A DNA stretch of 38,227 nucleotides from Treponema sp. (lineage in GTDB: Bacteria; Spirochaetota; Spirochaetia; Treponematales; Treponemataceae). This document shows, piece by piece, positions 14,698 through 22,524 of this stretch. Within the stretch, counting starts at the first letter, position 1; every line of letters begins with the position of its first letter. The position numbers and the translations under genes are program-made. The notes under the pieces were generated by a model. It searched no databases, was not told the origin of the DNA, and saw only the letters and a program-made list of their open reading frames with translations. The DNA lies in contig JAILON010000078.1 of the NCBI GenBank assembly GCA_024690865.1, positions 1 through 38,227 of the forward strand, given 5' to 3'.

Positions 14698-15801
14698 ATG
14701 GAAGATTCAACTTTACTGCAGGACGCGGATGATCTGATGCCGCTGCTGGAAGAGCCGCTGTTGGAAATGGACGATCCTGCGGTGGATGTGGACGCGACGC
14801 CGCAGGGCAAGGACGCGAAGCGTGGCCGCACATTCGGGGCAAAAGCGGATGCGTCCGTGCCGACGAAAATAGGAAGGTACCAAGTCGTTTCAATGCTTGC
14901 CTGGGGAAGCCAGAGCAAGGTGTACCTTGCCGACGACAATATTCTAAAGCAGAAGGTTGCCATCAAGGAGCTGGTGGTTTCCGATGCGCGCGCCCGCGAG
15001 AGTTTCAGGCGGGAGGCGAAGTTCCTGCGTGAGCTGAATTCAGCCAGGAATGTCATCAAGATATATGAATTCCTTCAGAAGGACGGGGACGAATATATCG
15101 TCCGGGAGTTCGTGGACGGAATTTCGCTTTCCAACCTCATACAGAGGCAGGGGCGGTTGCCGGTTCCCATGGCCATGCACATTTTCAGCCAGATATGCTT
15201 TGGGCTGTGCGACGCCCACGACAAGGGCATAATACTCAGGGACATCAAGCCCGGCAACGTCCTCATCTCAAAGGACGGCGACGTGAAGCTTTCGGACTTC
15301 GGTGTTGCCGCCACGGAGCAGGACCTGGCAGAAGGAAAGGCCTCTGCAATCGGGACGCCCCGGTCCCTGTCCCCGGAACAGATGGATCCTGGCGGCGGGG
15401 TGGACAGGCGGACCGACATCTACTCAATGGGAATCATGCTCTACGGGATGCTCTTCGCAGAATGGCCCTTTACCGGCAATTCAATCGAGGAGCTGATGTC
15501 CAAGGTCAAGCGTGGCGACTACGTCAAGCCTATTGAGCGTGACCCGACCGTCCCCACTTCGGTGAACGATCTCATCGTCAAGATGATGGCACGGGACAAG
15601 GAGGAACGGTTCAAGGACATACATGAAGTCGTCCGCGAGGTGGACGACTATCTGGCCCAGTTCAGCTCCCGGAGCCAGAACTTCCTCAAGTCCGCGCTCA
15701 AGGTATCCGCGCACAGCGAGGCCAGCCTTGACTACCATAGGCTTGCGCTGGAGGATGGCAAGACCGTGGACCTGTACTCGCTGGGGCAAGAGCCCGTTTG
15801 A
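14698..15801 (+). CDS. Ser/Thr protein kinase 1, degenerate and lacking a membrane anchor
   Basis: A 367-residue Hanks-type kinase, paralogous to kinase 2 at 18600. An acidic N-terminal tail of about 57 residues precedes the kinase domain (about 58-325). Visible motifs: Lys90 in VAIKE, Glu106 in the C helix, catalytic RDIKPGN (Asp182) and DFG (200-202). Two motifs are weakened: the glycine loop reads LAWGSQSKV instead of the LAEGGQGKV of kinase 2, and the HRD histidine is Leu180. It aligns with kinase 2 up to GKTVDLYSL and then stops, just where kinase 2 enters its transmembrane helix, so it is soluble. A tandem array and an ISAs1 remnant follow. Reduced activity or a pseudokinase role is possible. 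Confidence 0.88.
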   Translation: MEDSTLLQDADDLMPLLEEPLLEMDDPAVDVDATPQGKDAKRGRTFGAKADASVPTKIGRYQVVSMLAWGSQSKVYLADDNILKQKVAIKELVVSDARARESFRREAKFLRELNSARNVIKIYEFLQKDGDEYIVREFVDGISLSNLIQRQGRLPVPMAMHIFSQICFGLCDAHDKGIILRDIKPGNVLISKDGDVKLSDFGVAATEQDLAEGKASAIGTPRSLSPEQMDPGGGVDRRTDIYSMGIMLYGMLFAEWPFTGNSIEELMSKVKRGDYVKPIERDPTVPTSVNDLIVKMMARDKEERFKDIHEVVREVDDYLAQFSSRSQNFLKSALKVSAHSEASLDYHRLALEDGKTVDLYSLGQEPV

Positions 15802-15891
15802 TGAGGCCGGAGGGGGCAGAAGTTGCCCCGCCCAGCAGCGGGAGCGGCACCCGCAGCCCTGGAGCTTCGCCGGCGGGTGGGCCGGTTGGCC

Positions 15892-16052
15892 CATCGTGGC
15901 GGCACCAGACAGTCCATCGTGGCGGCACCAGATAGCTCATCGTGGTGGTACCGGACAGTCCATCGTGGCGGCACCAGACAGTCCATCGTGGCGGCACCAG
16001 ATAGCTCATCGTGGTGGTAGCAGACAGTCCATCGTGGTGGTACCGGACAGGC
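15892..16052. repeat. 23-bp tandem repeat array, seven units
   Basis: Seven contiguous 23-bp units start with CATCGTGG at 15892, 15915, 15938, 15961, 15984, 16007 and 16030. The spacing is exactly 23 every time. Variants follow the order A-B-C-A-B-C'-C, where A and B share GGCGGCACCAGA and C has GGTGGTACCGGA, giving a higher-order period of 69 bp. Because 23 is not a multiple of 3, every frame cycles through the same peptide; no start or ribosome-binding site supports coding. The flanks (15802-15891 and 16053-16208) are GC-rich and hold no gene, apart from a CCCGCC/GGCGGG hairpin near 16086-16101. Confidence 0.92.
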
Positions 16053-16208
16053 CGGGACCGCCTGCGGGCATAAAAAAGGCGGCCCGCCCAGAGGCGGGGT
16101 TATAGCCCCGCAGACGTCAGGACCAGGAACAGGCAGGCTGGCTCCTGCCAAAAGACTTCAGGGCCGCCTGGTACAGCCAGGGCGACAGCATTTACCCCAT
16201 AACAGGAT

Positions 16209-16824
16209 TTGGTCATAACGGGGTTCCTAACGATACTATGTCAGGGAAAGACCTTCGTGGACATGGAGACGTTCGCAACTGTGCGGCTGGAATGGCTCCG
16301 GGAAAAGGTGGGGCTCAAGTTTTCGAACGGAGTACCCGACAGCGACACGTTCCGCCGTATATTTGAGATACTTGACCCGAAGGAGCTTTCGGATTGCCTC
16401 TGGGGCTGGCTGGGATATGAGAGGGAAGCCCGGGCCGTGGTGGCAATCGACGGGGTTGAAGGGCGTGGGCAAGGTCAGGTGCCGAGTCATCGACAAGAAG
16501 ACGGGCTTTGAGACGGAGGCCGACAGGTATTTCATAACGAGCCTGACGGACTTGGATGAGTTTGCTGATTCCGTCAGGAAGCACTGGTCGGTCGAGAACC
16601 AGCTCCACTGGCGGCTGGACGTAATTTTCAGGGAGGATGCGTCAAAAGCGAAGAAGGACAATTCCCCCCTGAACCTCAACGTGCTCAGGAAGGTCTCCCT
16701 CTCATTACTCAAGCAGTTCATAGTAAAACAGGGGAAAAAGAGGATGTCTATGAACAAGCTCATGTTCATGTGTGCATTGAACTCAGAGAATTTGCTCTCC
16801 GTTCTTTTCCCGGACCTAAAGTAA
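16209..16824 (+). pseudogene. ISAs1-family transposase remnant with internal deletion
   Basis: Two reading frames preserve the two ends of an ISAs1-type (H-repeat) transposase. The first, to about 16460, has the N-terminal part: VPDSDTFRRIFEILDPKELS and AVVAIDG. The second, from about 16455 to the stop at 16822-16824, has the C-terminal part: RYFITSLTDLDEF, HWSVENQLHWRLDVIFREDA and SPLNLNVLRKVSLSLLKQF. The central part of the DDE domain, usually over 100 residues, is missing and the frame changes at the joint. It is therefore inactive. It lies between the truncated kinase 1 gene and the FHA gene, and a past insertion here may explain the truncation. Confidence 0.88.
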
Positions 16825-16857
16825 ATGCTGTCGCCCTGTGATTTCATCGCCGTACCC

Positions 16858-16886
16858 TTGTCGGATTTGCCGAGTGGTGCTATACT
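16858..16886 (+). promoter_or_regulatory. Promoter giving a leaderless FHA mRNA
   Basis: TTGTCG (16858-16863), 17-bp spacer, extended -10 TGCTATACT with hexamer at 16881-16886. The ATG at 16894 follows after seven bases. The FHA gene thus has its own promoter downstream of the IS remnant. Confidence 0.75.
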
Positions 16887-16893
16887 ATAAGGT

Positions 16894-17235
16894 ATGGCAG
16901 AAACAACAATAGTAACGAGCAGCCCCGTCGGGCAGCAGCTCAGCGAAATCAAGAAAGGCGAGCTTTCGTACCTGATGTTCAACAAGAAGAAGATTGAGCT
17001 TGTGGCCAAGATTACGGTTGGCCGCGACAGCGACAACAGCGTCGTCGTGGACAACAAGCTTGCCAGCCGCCATCACTGTGTCATCCAGAAGATAAAGGAC
17101 GCCTACTTCCTGAAGGACGAGAATTCCACCAACGGAACCTTCCTGAACGGAACCCGCATTCCGCCGGACAAGTACGTCAGGCTGAATCCGGGCGACAAGA
17201 TTACCGTCGGCGGTTCCACCATCGTGATGTCCTAG
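16894..17235 (+). CDS. FHA-domain phosphothreonine-binding protein
   Basis: A 113-residue protein consisting of a short N-terminal tail and one FHA domain, which binds phosphothreonine peptides. Conserved features: GRDSDN, SRHHCVI, and STNGTFLNGTRI, then GDKITVGGS at the end. The tail reads MAETTIVTSSP; the ETT motif recalls the kinase-phosphorylated ETT motif of GarA/OdhI proteins, where the phosphorylated tail folds back on the FHA domain. That parallel is inference from a short motif. The gene lies 14 bp upstream of a phosphatase gene and between two kinase genes, so it is the probable reader of this local phosphorylation system. Confidence 0.92.
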   Translation: MAETTIVTSSPVGQQLSEIKKGELSYLMFNKKKIELVAKITVGRDSDNSVVVDNKLASRHHCVIQKIKDAYFLKDENSTNGTFLNGTRIPPDKYVRLNPGDKITVGGSTIVMS

Positions 17236-17249
17236 GGCGTGCCGTCCCG

Positions 17250-18446
17250 ATGTTGACTCCCGAACAGCTTTCCGATTTATCCTCCCGCATCAAGTCCTAC
17301 AGGGGCTTGGGGCGGAGTTATGAGGAACTGAAGGAACTGGAGAAGCCCCTAACCGATCTCCTCAACGATGTTCTCGCTGTCTTAAGAAACGAAGCTCCTT
17401 CTTACCGGCCCCTCGCCCGCAACGGAGAGGTTGGTGGCCTTCTGGACTTTACGAAAAAGAGGCTGCCGGTCGTTGTCGTCCCTGACCTGCATGCCCGCCC
17501 GGAGTTCTTGGAACGCCTGCTGTCCTGGAAGAATGGGGAACTGCTGAATGCCCTGAACGAGGGCAGGTGTATCGCCGTCTGCGTAGGCGACGGGGTCCAC
17601 TCCGAGCGGTATGGCGATGTTGTCCGGGCCGAGCGGATGAACGATCCCGACGAAGAGTGGAAGGACGACTATGACCGCTGGAAAGAATCGTATGATGCCT
17701 GGTTTGAATGGAAGTCCGGCAGCCTGAATACGGAAGACTGGGTCAAGGGGGAGCGTGGTGACTCCATGCGGGAAGAGATGCGGCTGTGCCTTGCCACGGT
17801 GATGGCCGTGATGGAGCTCAAGATTGCTTTCCCCGAGCACTTCCATTTCCTCAAGGGGAACCATGAAAACATACTGAACATAGAGGGGGAGGGCGACCAT
17901 GCCTTCCGCAAGTTCGCGATGGAAGGGGAAATGGTCAAGGACTTCATGCAGGAACTCTACGACGATGAAGACAACGGCGATGAAGACAACGTCAATGCCG
18001 TCTTGAAGTTAATGCGCGACTATGAGACCTCCCTGCCCATCGTCGCCGCCTTCGACCACTTCTGCGTCAGCCACGCCGAGCCCGAACGCGTGTTCCGTAG
18101 GGATGAGCCTGAACAGCCGGCACGCGGGTTTGGCCGCGATGAGATTATCAACTATCATGATGAGGCTCTGAGGGACGATGTGGTGCTGGCCTTCACCTGG
18201 ACACCAAACGAGGTGGCGGAGGAGGGGAGTGTCGCCAGCATATTCGCCGAGCTTACCGGCGGTCAACCGGAAAAGGCCCTCTGGTTCGGCGGCCACCGGC
18301 CGGTGGAAGGTAAGTATGCCCTCTGGCAGGACGGGCAGTACGTGCAGATTCACAATCCCAATGAGATGAACGTCGCCTATGTTTCGGCGAGGAGGCCCTT
18401 TGACGTAACGAAGGACATCCACTCCCTTGGAGGGGACCAGCAGTAG
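17250..18446 (+). CDS. PPP-like metallophosphatase
   Basis: A 398-residue phosphoesterase with the order of motifs seen in Ser/Thr phosphatases of the PPP group: PDLHARPE (Asp79, His81), VGDGVHSER (Asp114), KGNHEN, SHAEP and GGHRP. The second motif reads GDGVHSE instead of GDxxDRG, so it is a divergent member. A charged insert of about 60 residues (DPDEEWKDDYDRWKESYDAW and following) separates the second and third motifs. No signal peptide. The start at 17250 has no strong ribosome-binding site, but 14 bp from the FHA stop implies cotranscription. In this setting it is the likely phosphoprotein eraser, though activity on other phosphoesters cannot be excluded. Confidence 0.85.
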   Translation: MLTPEQLSDLSSRIKSYRGLGRSYEELKELEKPLTDLLNDVLAVLRNEAPSYRPLARNGEVGGLLDFTKKRLPVVVVPDLHARPEFLERLLSWKNGELLNALNEGRCIAVCVGDGVHSERYGDVVRAERMNDPDEEWKDDYDRWKESYDAWFEWKSGSLNTEDWVKGERGDSMREEMRLCLATVMAVMELKIAFPEHFHFLKGNHENILNIEGEGDHAFRKFAMEGEMVKDFMQELYDDEDNGDEDNVNAVLKLMRDYETSLPIVAAFDHFCVSHAEPERVFRRDEPEQPARGFGRDEIINYHDEALRDDVVLAFTWTPNEVAEEGSVASIFAELTGGQPEKALWFGGHRPVEGKYALWQDGQYVQIHNPNEMNVAYVSARRPFDVTKDIHSLGGDQQ

Positions 18447-18475
18447 AGGGTGGGGGCTGCGGGACGGCGGTCCCC

Positions 18476-18504
18476 TTGCCGAGTTTGCACGACCATGCTA
18501 TACT
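18476..18504 (+). promoter_or_regulatory. Promoter of kinase 2
   Basis: TTGCCG (18476-18481), 17-bp spacer, extended -10 TGCTATACT with hexamer at 18499-18504. Unlike its neighbours, it leaves a leader of about 88 nt. The leader holds an imperfect hairpin, AAGCC (18555-18559) with GGCTT (18572-18576), followed by T4, which could act as an attenuator. Confidence 0.7.
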
Positions 18505-18599
18505 GATGGAAATTGAGCGTTGTATATTGTTGTAGATTATAGAAAAAAGTTGGGAAGCCTGTAAAAACTGGGCTTTTTAGGTTTCATGGGTGGGAAAAT

Positions 18600-20492
18600 A
18601 TGAACGAAACAAAGATAGCTGCCCCGCAGTCTCGGGTGGCGGCTCCAGCTTCGCGGCCTTCGGGTGCGGCCCTGCGGGGGACAGGTATGGCTTCCCGGTC
18701 TTCGACAGCGGCGGTTTCAAGGCCGGCGGGCACGATGCGGACTGTCTCCGCAGTGGACAAGAAAAACACATTTGTGCCGATGAACATCGGCAAGTATCAG
18801 ACGATTTCCCTGCTTGCCGAAGGCGGACAGGGAAAGGTCTACCTTGCCTACGACACGGTGCTGGATCCTAAGAAGAACGACCGGGTCGTCATAAAGGAAC
18901 TGAAGATCCGCAAGAAGGATGCACGGGAGCGCTTCAAGCGGGAGGTGAAAATCCTGCGCGAGCTGCGCTACGAGCGCCATGTCGTCAGCACCTATGAGTT
19001 CCTCAAGGAGGGAAGTTCCGAGTACATCGTGCTTGAATATGTTGACGGGATGTCGCTTTCGAGCCTCATAGAGAAGCAGAAGGGCCTGCCGGTTTCTCTT
19101 GCCATGTACATCTTCCTGGACATCTGCAAGGGACTGCGGTCTGCCCACAAGGAGAACATCATCCACCGGGACATCAAGCCCGACAACGTCCTCATCTCCA
19201 AGGATGGCGAAGTGAAGCTGACGGACTTCGGCATTTCCGGCAGCGAGAAGGATTTTGACGAGGAGGACGGGGATTTGTCCAAGAAGGCGTTCACTTCGTC
19301 CTTCGAGACGATGATAGGTACCAAGATGGGGACCCCCAGCTACATGTCCCCGGAGCAGATAGACGATACGAGCAAGGTTGACAAGAAGACCGACATCTAC
19401 TCGATGGGGGTCATGCTCTACGAGATGCTCTTCGCGGATAAGCCCTTCGTGGGAAGCTCTCCCAACGAGATAATGGCCAAGGTCAAGCAGGGCAACTACA
19501 TCAAGCCGTCCGAACGCGACAAGACCATCCCCGCCTCCGTGAACCATCTGATCGTCAAGATGATGGCGAAGGACAAGGAAAAGCGCTACAAGGACATGGA
19601 CGCGGTCATACGGGCCGTGAACAAATACCTGGGGCAGTTCAGTCCACAGACCCGCGGCTACCTCAAGTCCGCCCTCAAGGCCTCCATCGCCAGCAAGAAC
19701 CGGATCAACTATTACCATTTGAAGTTCAAGAACGGCAAGACCGTTGACCTGTCGTCCCTTTCCTCGAAATACAAGCTGACGATCATAGCCGTCGTGGCCT
19801 CTGCCGTCCTGCTGCTTGCCGCCGTAGGCTATGCAACCGGGCTTTTCCATGAGACGATCTTGAGCCCCTGGTTCGCCTCCATGCGGATGGAGATACAGGT
19901 TCCCCAGAAGACCGTCTACAACGGGGGGAGCTATGCGACGGACCTGCCTGCGACCGCCTACATCTTCCATGATGCGGAGAATGCTCCCGACGTTGACCGC
20001 TTGAATAAGGAGCGGCGCTTTTATGAGGACAAAAAGGGGTCTTCCGGGAAGGTCCTGCGCTACGTGACCCGTCCCGTCTACCTGAAGGAGGGCGACTACC
20101 TGGTTAAGATTGCGTTGGGGCCCTACGTCTACTGGAAGAGCGTCACGCTGGAGCAGGGGCGCAAGCTTGTGCTGGACTTCGATTCCTTCAAGGGCGAGCG
20201 GCGGACCAAGATCGTGCAGCCCCATGCCGTGGATGCCGCCAGCGGCCTGGACATAACGGAACATGCCGTGTTCGAGATAAAGGACCGGAAGGGCAAGTGG
20301 ATTCCCCTTGCCGATGCGAGCGAGGACTTCCTTGCGAGGGAGGATGCGGTGCATGTCAGGGCTTCATGTGAGGGCTACGAGAGCAAGGAGTTCAGTACTG
20401 GCCTCAAGACCCAGTGGTACCAGGATACCCTCATCGTGGAAATCCTGCTGAACCGGGCCCAGCCATCCCAGAAGGAGGGGGAGAAGAAATGA
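18600..20492 (+). CDS. Membrane-anchored Ser/Thr protein kinase 2
   Basis: A 630-residue Hanks-type kinase. An Ala/Ser/Arg-rich tail of about 60 residues leads into the kinase domain (about 63-340): LAEGGQGKVYLA, Lys99 in VIKEL, IIHRDIKPDN (Asp191), TDFG (209-211) and GTPSYMSPEQ. A Ser/Thr-rich insert in the activation segment (KKAFTSSFETMIGTKMG) offers autophosphorylation sites. One transmembrane helix (about 390-412, LTIIAVVASAVLLLAAVGYA) is followed by about 215 residues outside the membrane, probably beta-rich and PEGA-like, which may sense a ligand. The ATG follows GGGTGGGAAAAT. Its stop overlaps the next start as ATGA, tying it to the regulator at 20489. Confidence 0.93.
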   Translation: MNETKIAAPQSRVAAPASRPSGAALRGTGMASRSSTAAVSRPAGTMRTVSAVDKKNTFVPMNIGKYQTISLLAEGGQGKVYLAYDTVLDPKKNDRVVIKELKIRKKDARERFKREVKILRELRYERHVVSTYEFLKEGSSEYIVLEYVDGMSLSSLIEKQKGLPVSLAMYIFLDICKGLRSAHKENIIHRDIKPDNVLISKDGEVKLTDFGISGSEKDFDEEDGDLSKKAFTSSFETMIGTKMGTPSYMSPEQIDDTSKVDKKTDIYSMGVMLYEMLFADKPFVGSSPNEIMAKVKQGNYIKPSERDKTIPASVNHLIVKMMAKDKEKRYKDMDAVIRAVNKYLGQFSPQTRGYLKSALKASIASKNRINYYHLKFKNGKTVDLSSLSSKYKLTIIAVVASAVLLLAAVGYATGLFHETILSPWFASMRMEIQVPQKTVYNGGSYATDLPATAYIFHDAENAPDVDRLNKERRFYEDKKGSSGKVLRYVTRPVYLKEGDYLVKIALGPYVYWKSVTLEQGRKLVLDFDSFKGERRTKIVQPHAVDAASGLDITEHAVFEIKDRKGKWIPLADASEDFLAREDAVHVRASCEGYESKEFSTGLKTQWYQDTLIVEILLNRAQPSQKEGEKK

Positions 20493-21295
20493 TCATCCTC
20501 CTCCTTACCACGCAGGAGAAGGTGGGCGAGCGTATTGCCGCCCGACTCCGCTCCAAATACAACTACATCGTCCAGGTTTTCACGAGTGCGCGGAAGTTCT
20601 GCGAGGCTGCCTATGACGAGGGGCCTGCACGGATTGACCTGCTGATGGTGGACTACCTGTCCTTTCTGAACGACGAGCTGAATCCCTTTGAGAAGATGGT
20701 GGAAATGGAGCGGGTCTTTCCCTTCATCTATTACAATACGCCGTTTGCGAAGGCGGGGCACCGGGCGGAATACTGGTACAACAAGATAGCCAGGCACGTG
20801 AAGTCCTGCATCCCCGACGGGAAGGTTTCCGACTTGGTGCGGCTGTTTACCCAGATAGACGATCTTGTCAGTTCTCCCGACATTCAGCCCTACGTCCGTC
20901 TCCTGAACGATCCCTTGGAAATCAGTGACGAGGAGGAAGAAGAGGAGGAGGATAGGAAGCTTTTCCTTGAGGAATTGAGGAAGCAGTACGGCATTCACAA
21001 TTCCCGTTTCCGCGTCTTGGAATATCTGTACGACAGGATTGGGGAGGACGTCATGGAGGAGGACATCTGCAACGACCTGTGGAACGAGTATTCGGAACGC
21101 AAGACCGGCGTCCTGTATTCGTACATAAGCGAGCTGCGGAAGATCTGCTGTTCCGCCCAGCCCAAAGGCCAGCTGAGGGGACAGGCAACAGGACGATCCA
21201 TAGGACGGTCCGTTGGACGTAGGCTCCTCATTGAGCGGAGCGGCAAACGTAGCTACCGCATGGTCGTCTGCCAGGGTGAGGCGGAGGTAAGCTAG
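20489..21295 (+). CDS. Atypical response regulator: pseudo-receiver plus winged helix
   Basis: A 268-residue protein translationally coupled to kinase 2 (ATGA overlap, strong GGAGGGGGAGAAG site). Residues about 1-125 resemble a receiver domain: Asp55 in LLMVDY sits at the phosphoacceptor position, but the usual acidic pair after the first strand is replaced by Thr7-Thr8. A run of acidic residues (EEEEEEED) forms a linker. Residues about 172-262 look like an OmpR/PhoB winged helix: RFRVLEYLYDRIG, EEDICNDLWNEYS and TGVLYSYISELRKI, ending RSGKRSYRMVV. A basic insert with repeated GR(S)xGR units interrupts the wing. It is probably a transcription factor controlled by Ser/Thr phosphorylation; that is inference. 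Confidence 0.72.
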   Translation: MIILLLTTQEKVGERIAARLRSKYNYIVQVFTSARKFCEAAYDEGPARIDLLMVDYLSFLNDELNPFEKMVEMERVFPFIYYNTPFAKAGHRAEYWYNKIARHVKSCIPDGKVSDLVRLFTQIDDLVSSPDIQPYVRLLNDPLEISDEEEEEEEDRKLFLEELRKQYGIHNSRFRVLEYLYDRIGEDVMEEDICNDLWNEYSERKTGVLYSYISELRKICCSAQPKGQLRGQATGRSIGRSVGRRLLIERSGKRSYRMVVCQGEAEVS

Positions 21296-21792
21296 CCGAG
21301 GACGGCTCCGGCGGCTCCCAGTACGCCCAAGCTGGCGAGCAGCATGATGATTCCCGCCAGCAGGACTCCCCCCATGACGGCGAGGACGGTGGGCTTGAAC
21401 TTCATGTCCAGGAGGCTGGCTCCAAGGGTTCCCGTCCAGGCTCCCGTGCCGGGCAGGGGAATGCCGACGAAGAGCAGCAGGGCGATGAACAGGCCCTTTC
21501 CAGCCTTTGCCTCCAGCTTCTGTCCGGCCTTTGTGCCTTTGGTCAGGAAGAATTGGCAGATTCCTCCGATGAACTTCTTGTCCTGGCCCCATTCCAGGAA
21601 TTTGCGTGCGAACAGGTATATAATCGGGACGGGAATCATGTTGCCCACGATGCAGAGGGCATAGGTGGCGACAAGCCGGGGCAGGTTGTCGGTCGGCATG
21701 AGTCCCCATGCGGCGGCGACGGGAATGGCTCCGCGCAGTTCGATCAACGGAATCATTGAGATGAAAAAAACGATCAGGTATTTTATAAGCAT
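21292..21792 (-). CDS. Small multidrug export-like membrane protein (COG2426 type)
   Basis: A 166-residue integral membrane protein with about four hydrophobic helices. The start MLIKYLIVFFISMIPLIELR and the motif ELRGAIPVAAAWG, with later GIPLPGTGAWTGTL, match the Sm_multidrug_ex family; the substrate is not established. It starts at ATG 21792, six bases after a -10 hexamer, with no ribosome-binding site. Its stop and that of the regulator gene share the palindrome CTAG (21292-21295), so the two convergent genes overlap by 3 bp. Confidence 0.85.
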   Translation of the reverse strand: MLIKYLIVFFISMIPLIELRGAIPVAAAWGLMPTDNLPRLVATYALCIVGNMIPVPIIYLFARKFLEWGQDKKFIGGICQFFLTKGTKAGQKLEAKAGKGLFIALLLFVGIPLPGTGAWTGTLGASLLDMKFKPTVLAVMGGVLLAGIIMLLASLGVLGAAGAVLG

Positions 21793-21798
21793 TGGGCA

Positions 21799-21827
21799 AG
21801 TATAATGGAGTTGGGGAAAAAGGTCAA
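21799..21827 (-). promoter_or_regulatory. Promoter giving a leaderless mRNA for the export protein
   Basis: Minus strand: TTGACC (21822-21827), 17-bp spacer, TATACT (21799-21804), then six bases to the ATG. A TTGACA facing the other way (21843-21848) may serve the divergent lipoprotein gene, but its -10 is unclear. Confidence 0.75.
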
Positions 21828-21879
21828 TTTTCTCTGAAAAAGTTGACATTTCTGCCGTTCTTCCACAGATGTTGTTTAT

Positions 21880-22524
21880 ATGAAGATGAAAGAATGCACG
21901 CGGGGGTGCCCCGCGTTTTTCCCGGCCTCCATCGCCGTGTTCGTTGCGGCGGTCCTGGCCTTGACGTCCTGCTCGTCCCCTGTGGACGTGTGCCTGAGCG
22001 ACAGCGAGACGGCCCAGCTGCCGGCCGCCTGTTTCCTGGTCGAGCTGCCGATTTCTCCAGCTGGCCTGTCCGCCGCTTCCGGGGCGGAAACTGGCGGCTT
22101 TCCGGTGCGCGTTGTACTTGCCTCCGATTTTGGTGTATGCCGTGAGCTGTACCTGGACTGGGGTGAGCGTGCCCGCCTGGAATTCAAAAAGAACCAGCCT
22201 GCCGCCGTACTTGCCTATCTTCCGACTGCCACCCGGCCTTACGGGGCCATCTATCCATACACGTCGGCGCTTGATGACAGGGATGGCTTTGCTGCCGAAA
22301 TCCTGTGGGAACTGTACAACGAAGGCGGCTCCTTTTCGGAGGCAGAGCGGGAGAACGTGCGGCTGTTCAACTGGCACAAGCTTCTGGATGCCCTCCGGGA
22401 GCAGGAGGACACTTGGCTTGTTGACAGCGAAAAAATCAAGGAGGCCGTGAAGTCTGGAAAATTCAGCAAGAGCAAGATAAAGAACTGGGTAAAAAAGCCG
22501 AGCGGGACGGGGGCTACTTCTTGA
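21880..22524 (+). CDS. Putative lipoprotein, unknown function
   Basis: A 214-residue exported protein with a signal peptide (FPASIAVFVAAVLALTSC) and a lipobox LTSC at Cys31, so it is probably lipid-anchored in the periplasm or on the surface. I recognise no family. The C-terminal 70 residues are charged and rich in Lys and Glu (SEKIKEAVKSGKFSKSKIKN). The start at 21880 lacks a ribosome-binding site; the next in-frame ATG at 21886 is an alternative. The last 11 bp overlap the convergent DUF3943 gene. Confidence 0.72.
   Translation: MKMKECTRGCPAFFPASIAVFVAAVLALTSCSSPVDVCLSDSETAQLPAACFLVELPISPAGLSAASGAETGGFPVRVVLASDFGVCRELYLDWGERARLEFKKNQPAAVLAYLPTATRPYGAIYPYTSALDDRDGFAAEILWELYNEGGSFSEAERENVRLFNWHKLLDALREQEDTWLVDSEKIKEAVKSGKFSKSKIKNWVKKPSGTGATS

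Noticed and set aside
15698..16151. Minus-strand open frames with a repeated peptide (DELSGAATMDCLVPPRW type)
   Set aside because: They are produced by the 23-bp tandem array, which reads similarly in all frames. There is no ribosome-binding site, and they overlap the kinase 1 gene.
18717..20354. 545-codon minus-strand open frame over kinase 2
   Set aside because: It is an antisense shadow of a well-supported kinase, rich in Val, Leu and Asp codons from the opposite strand.
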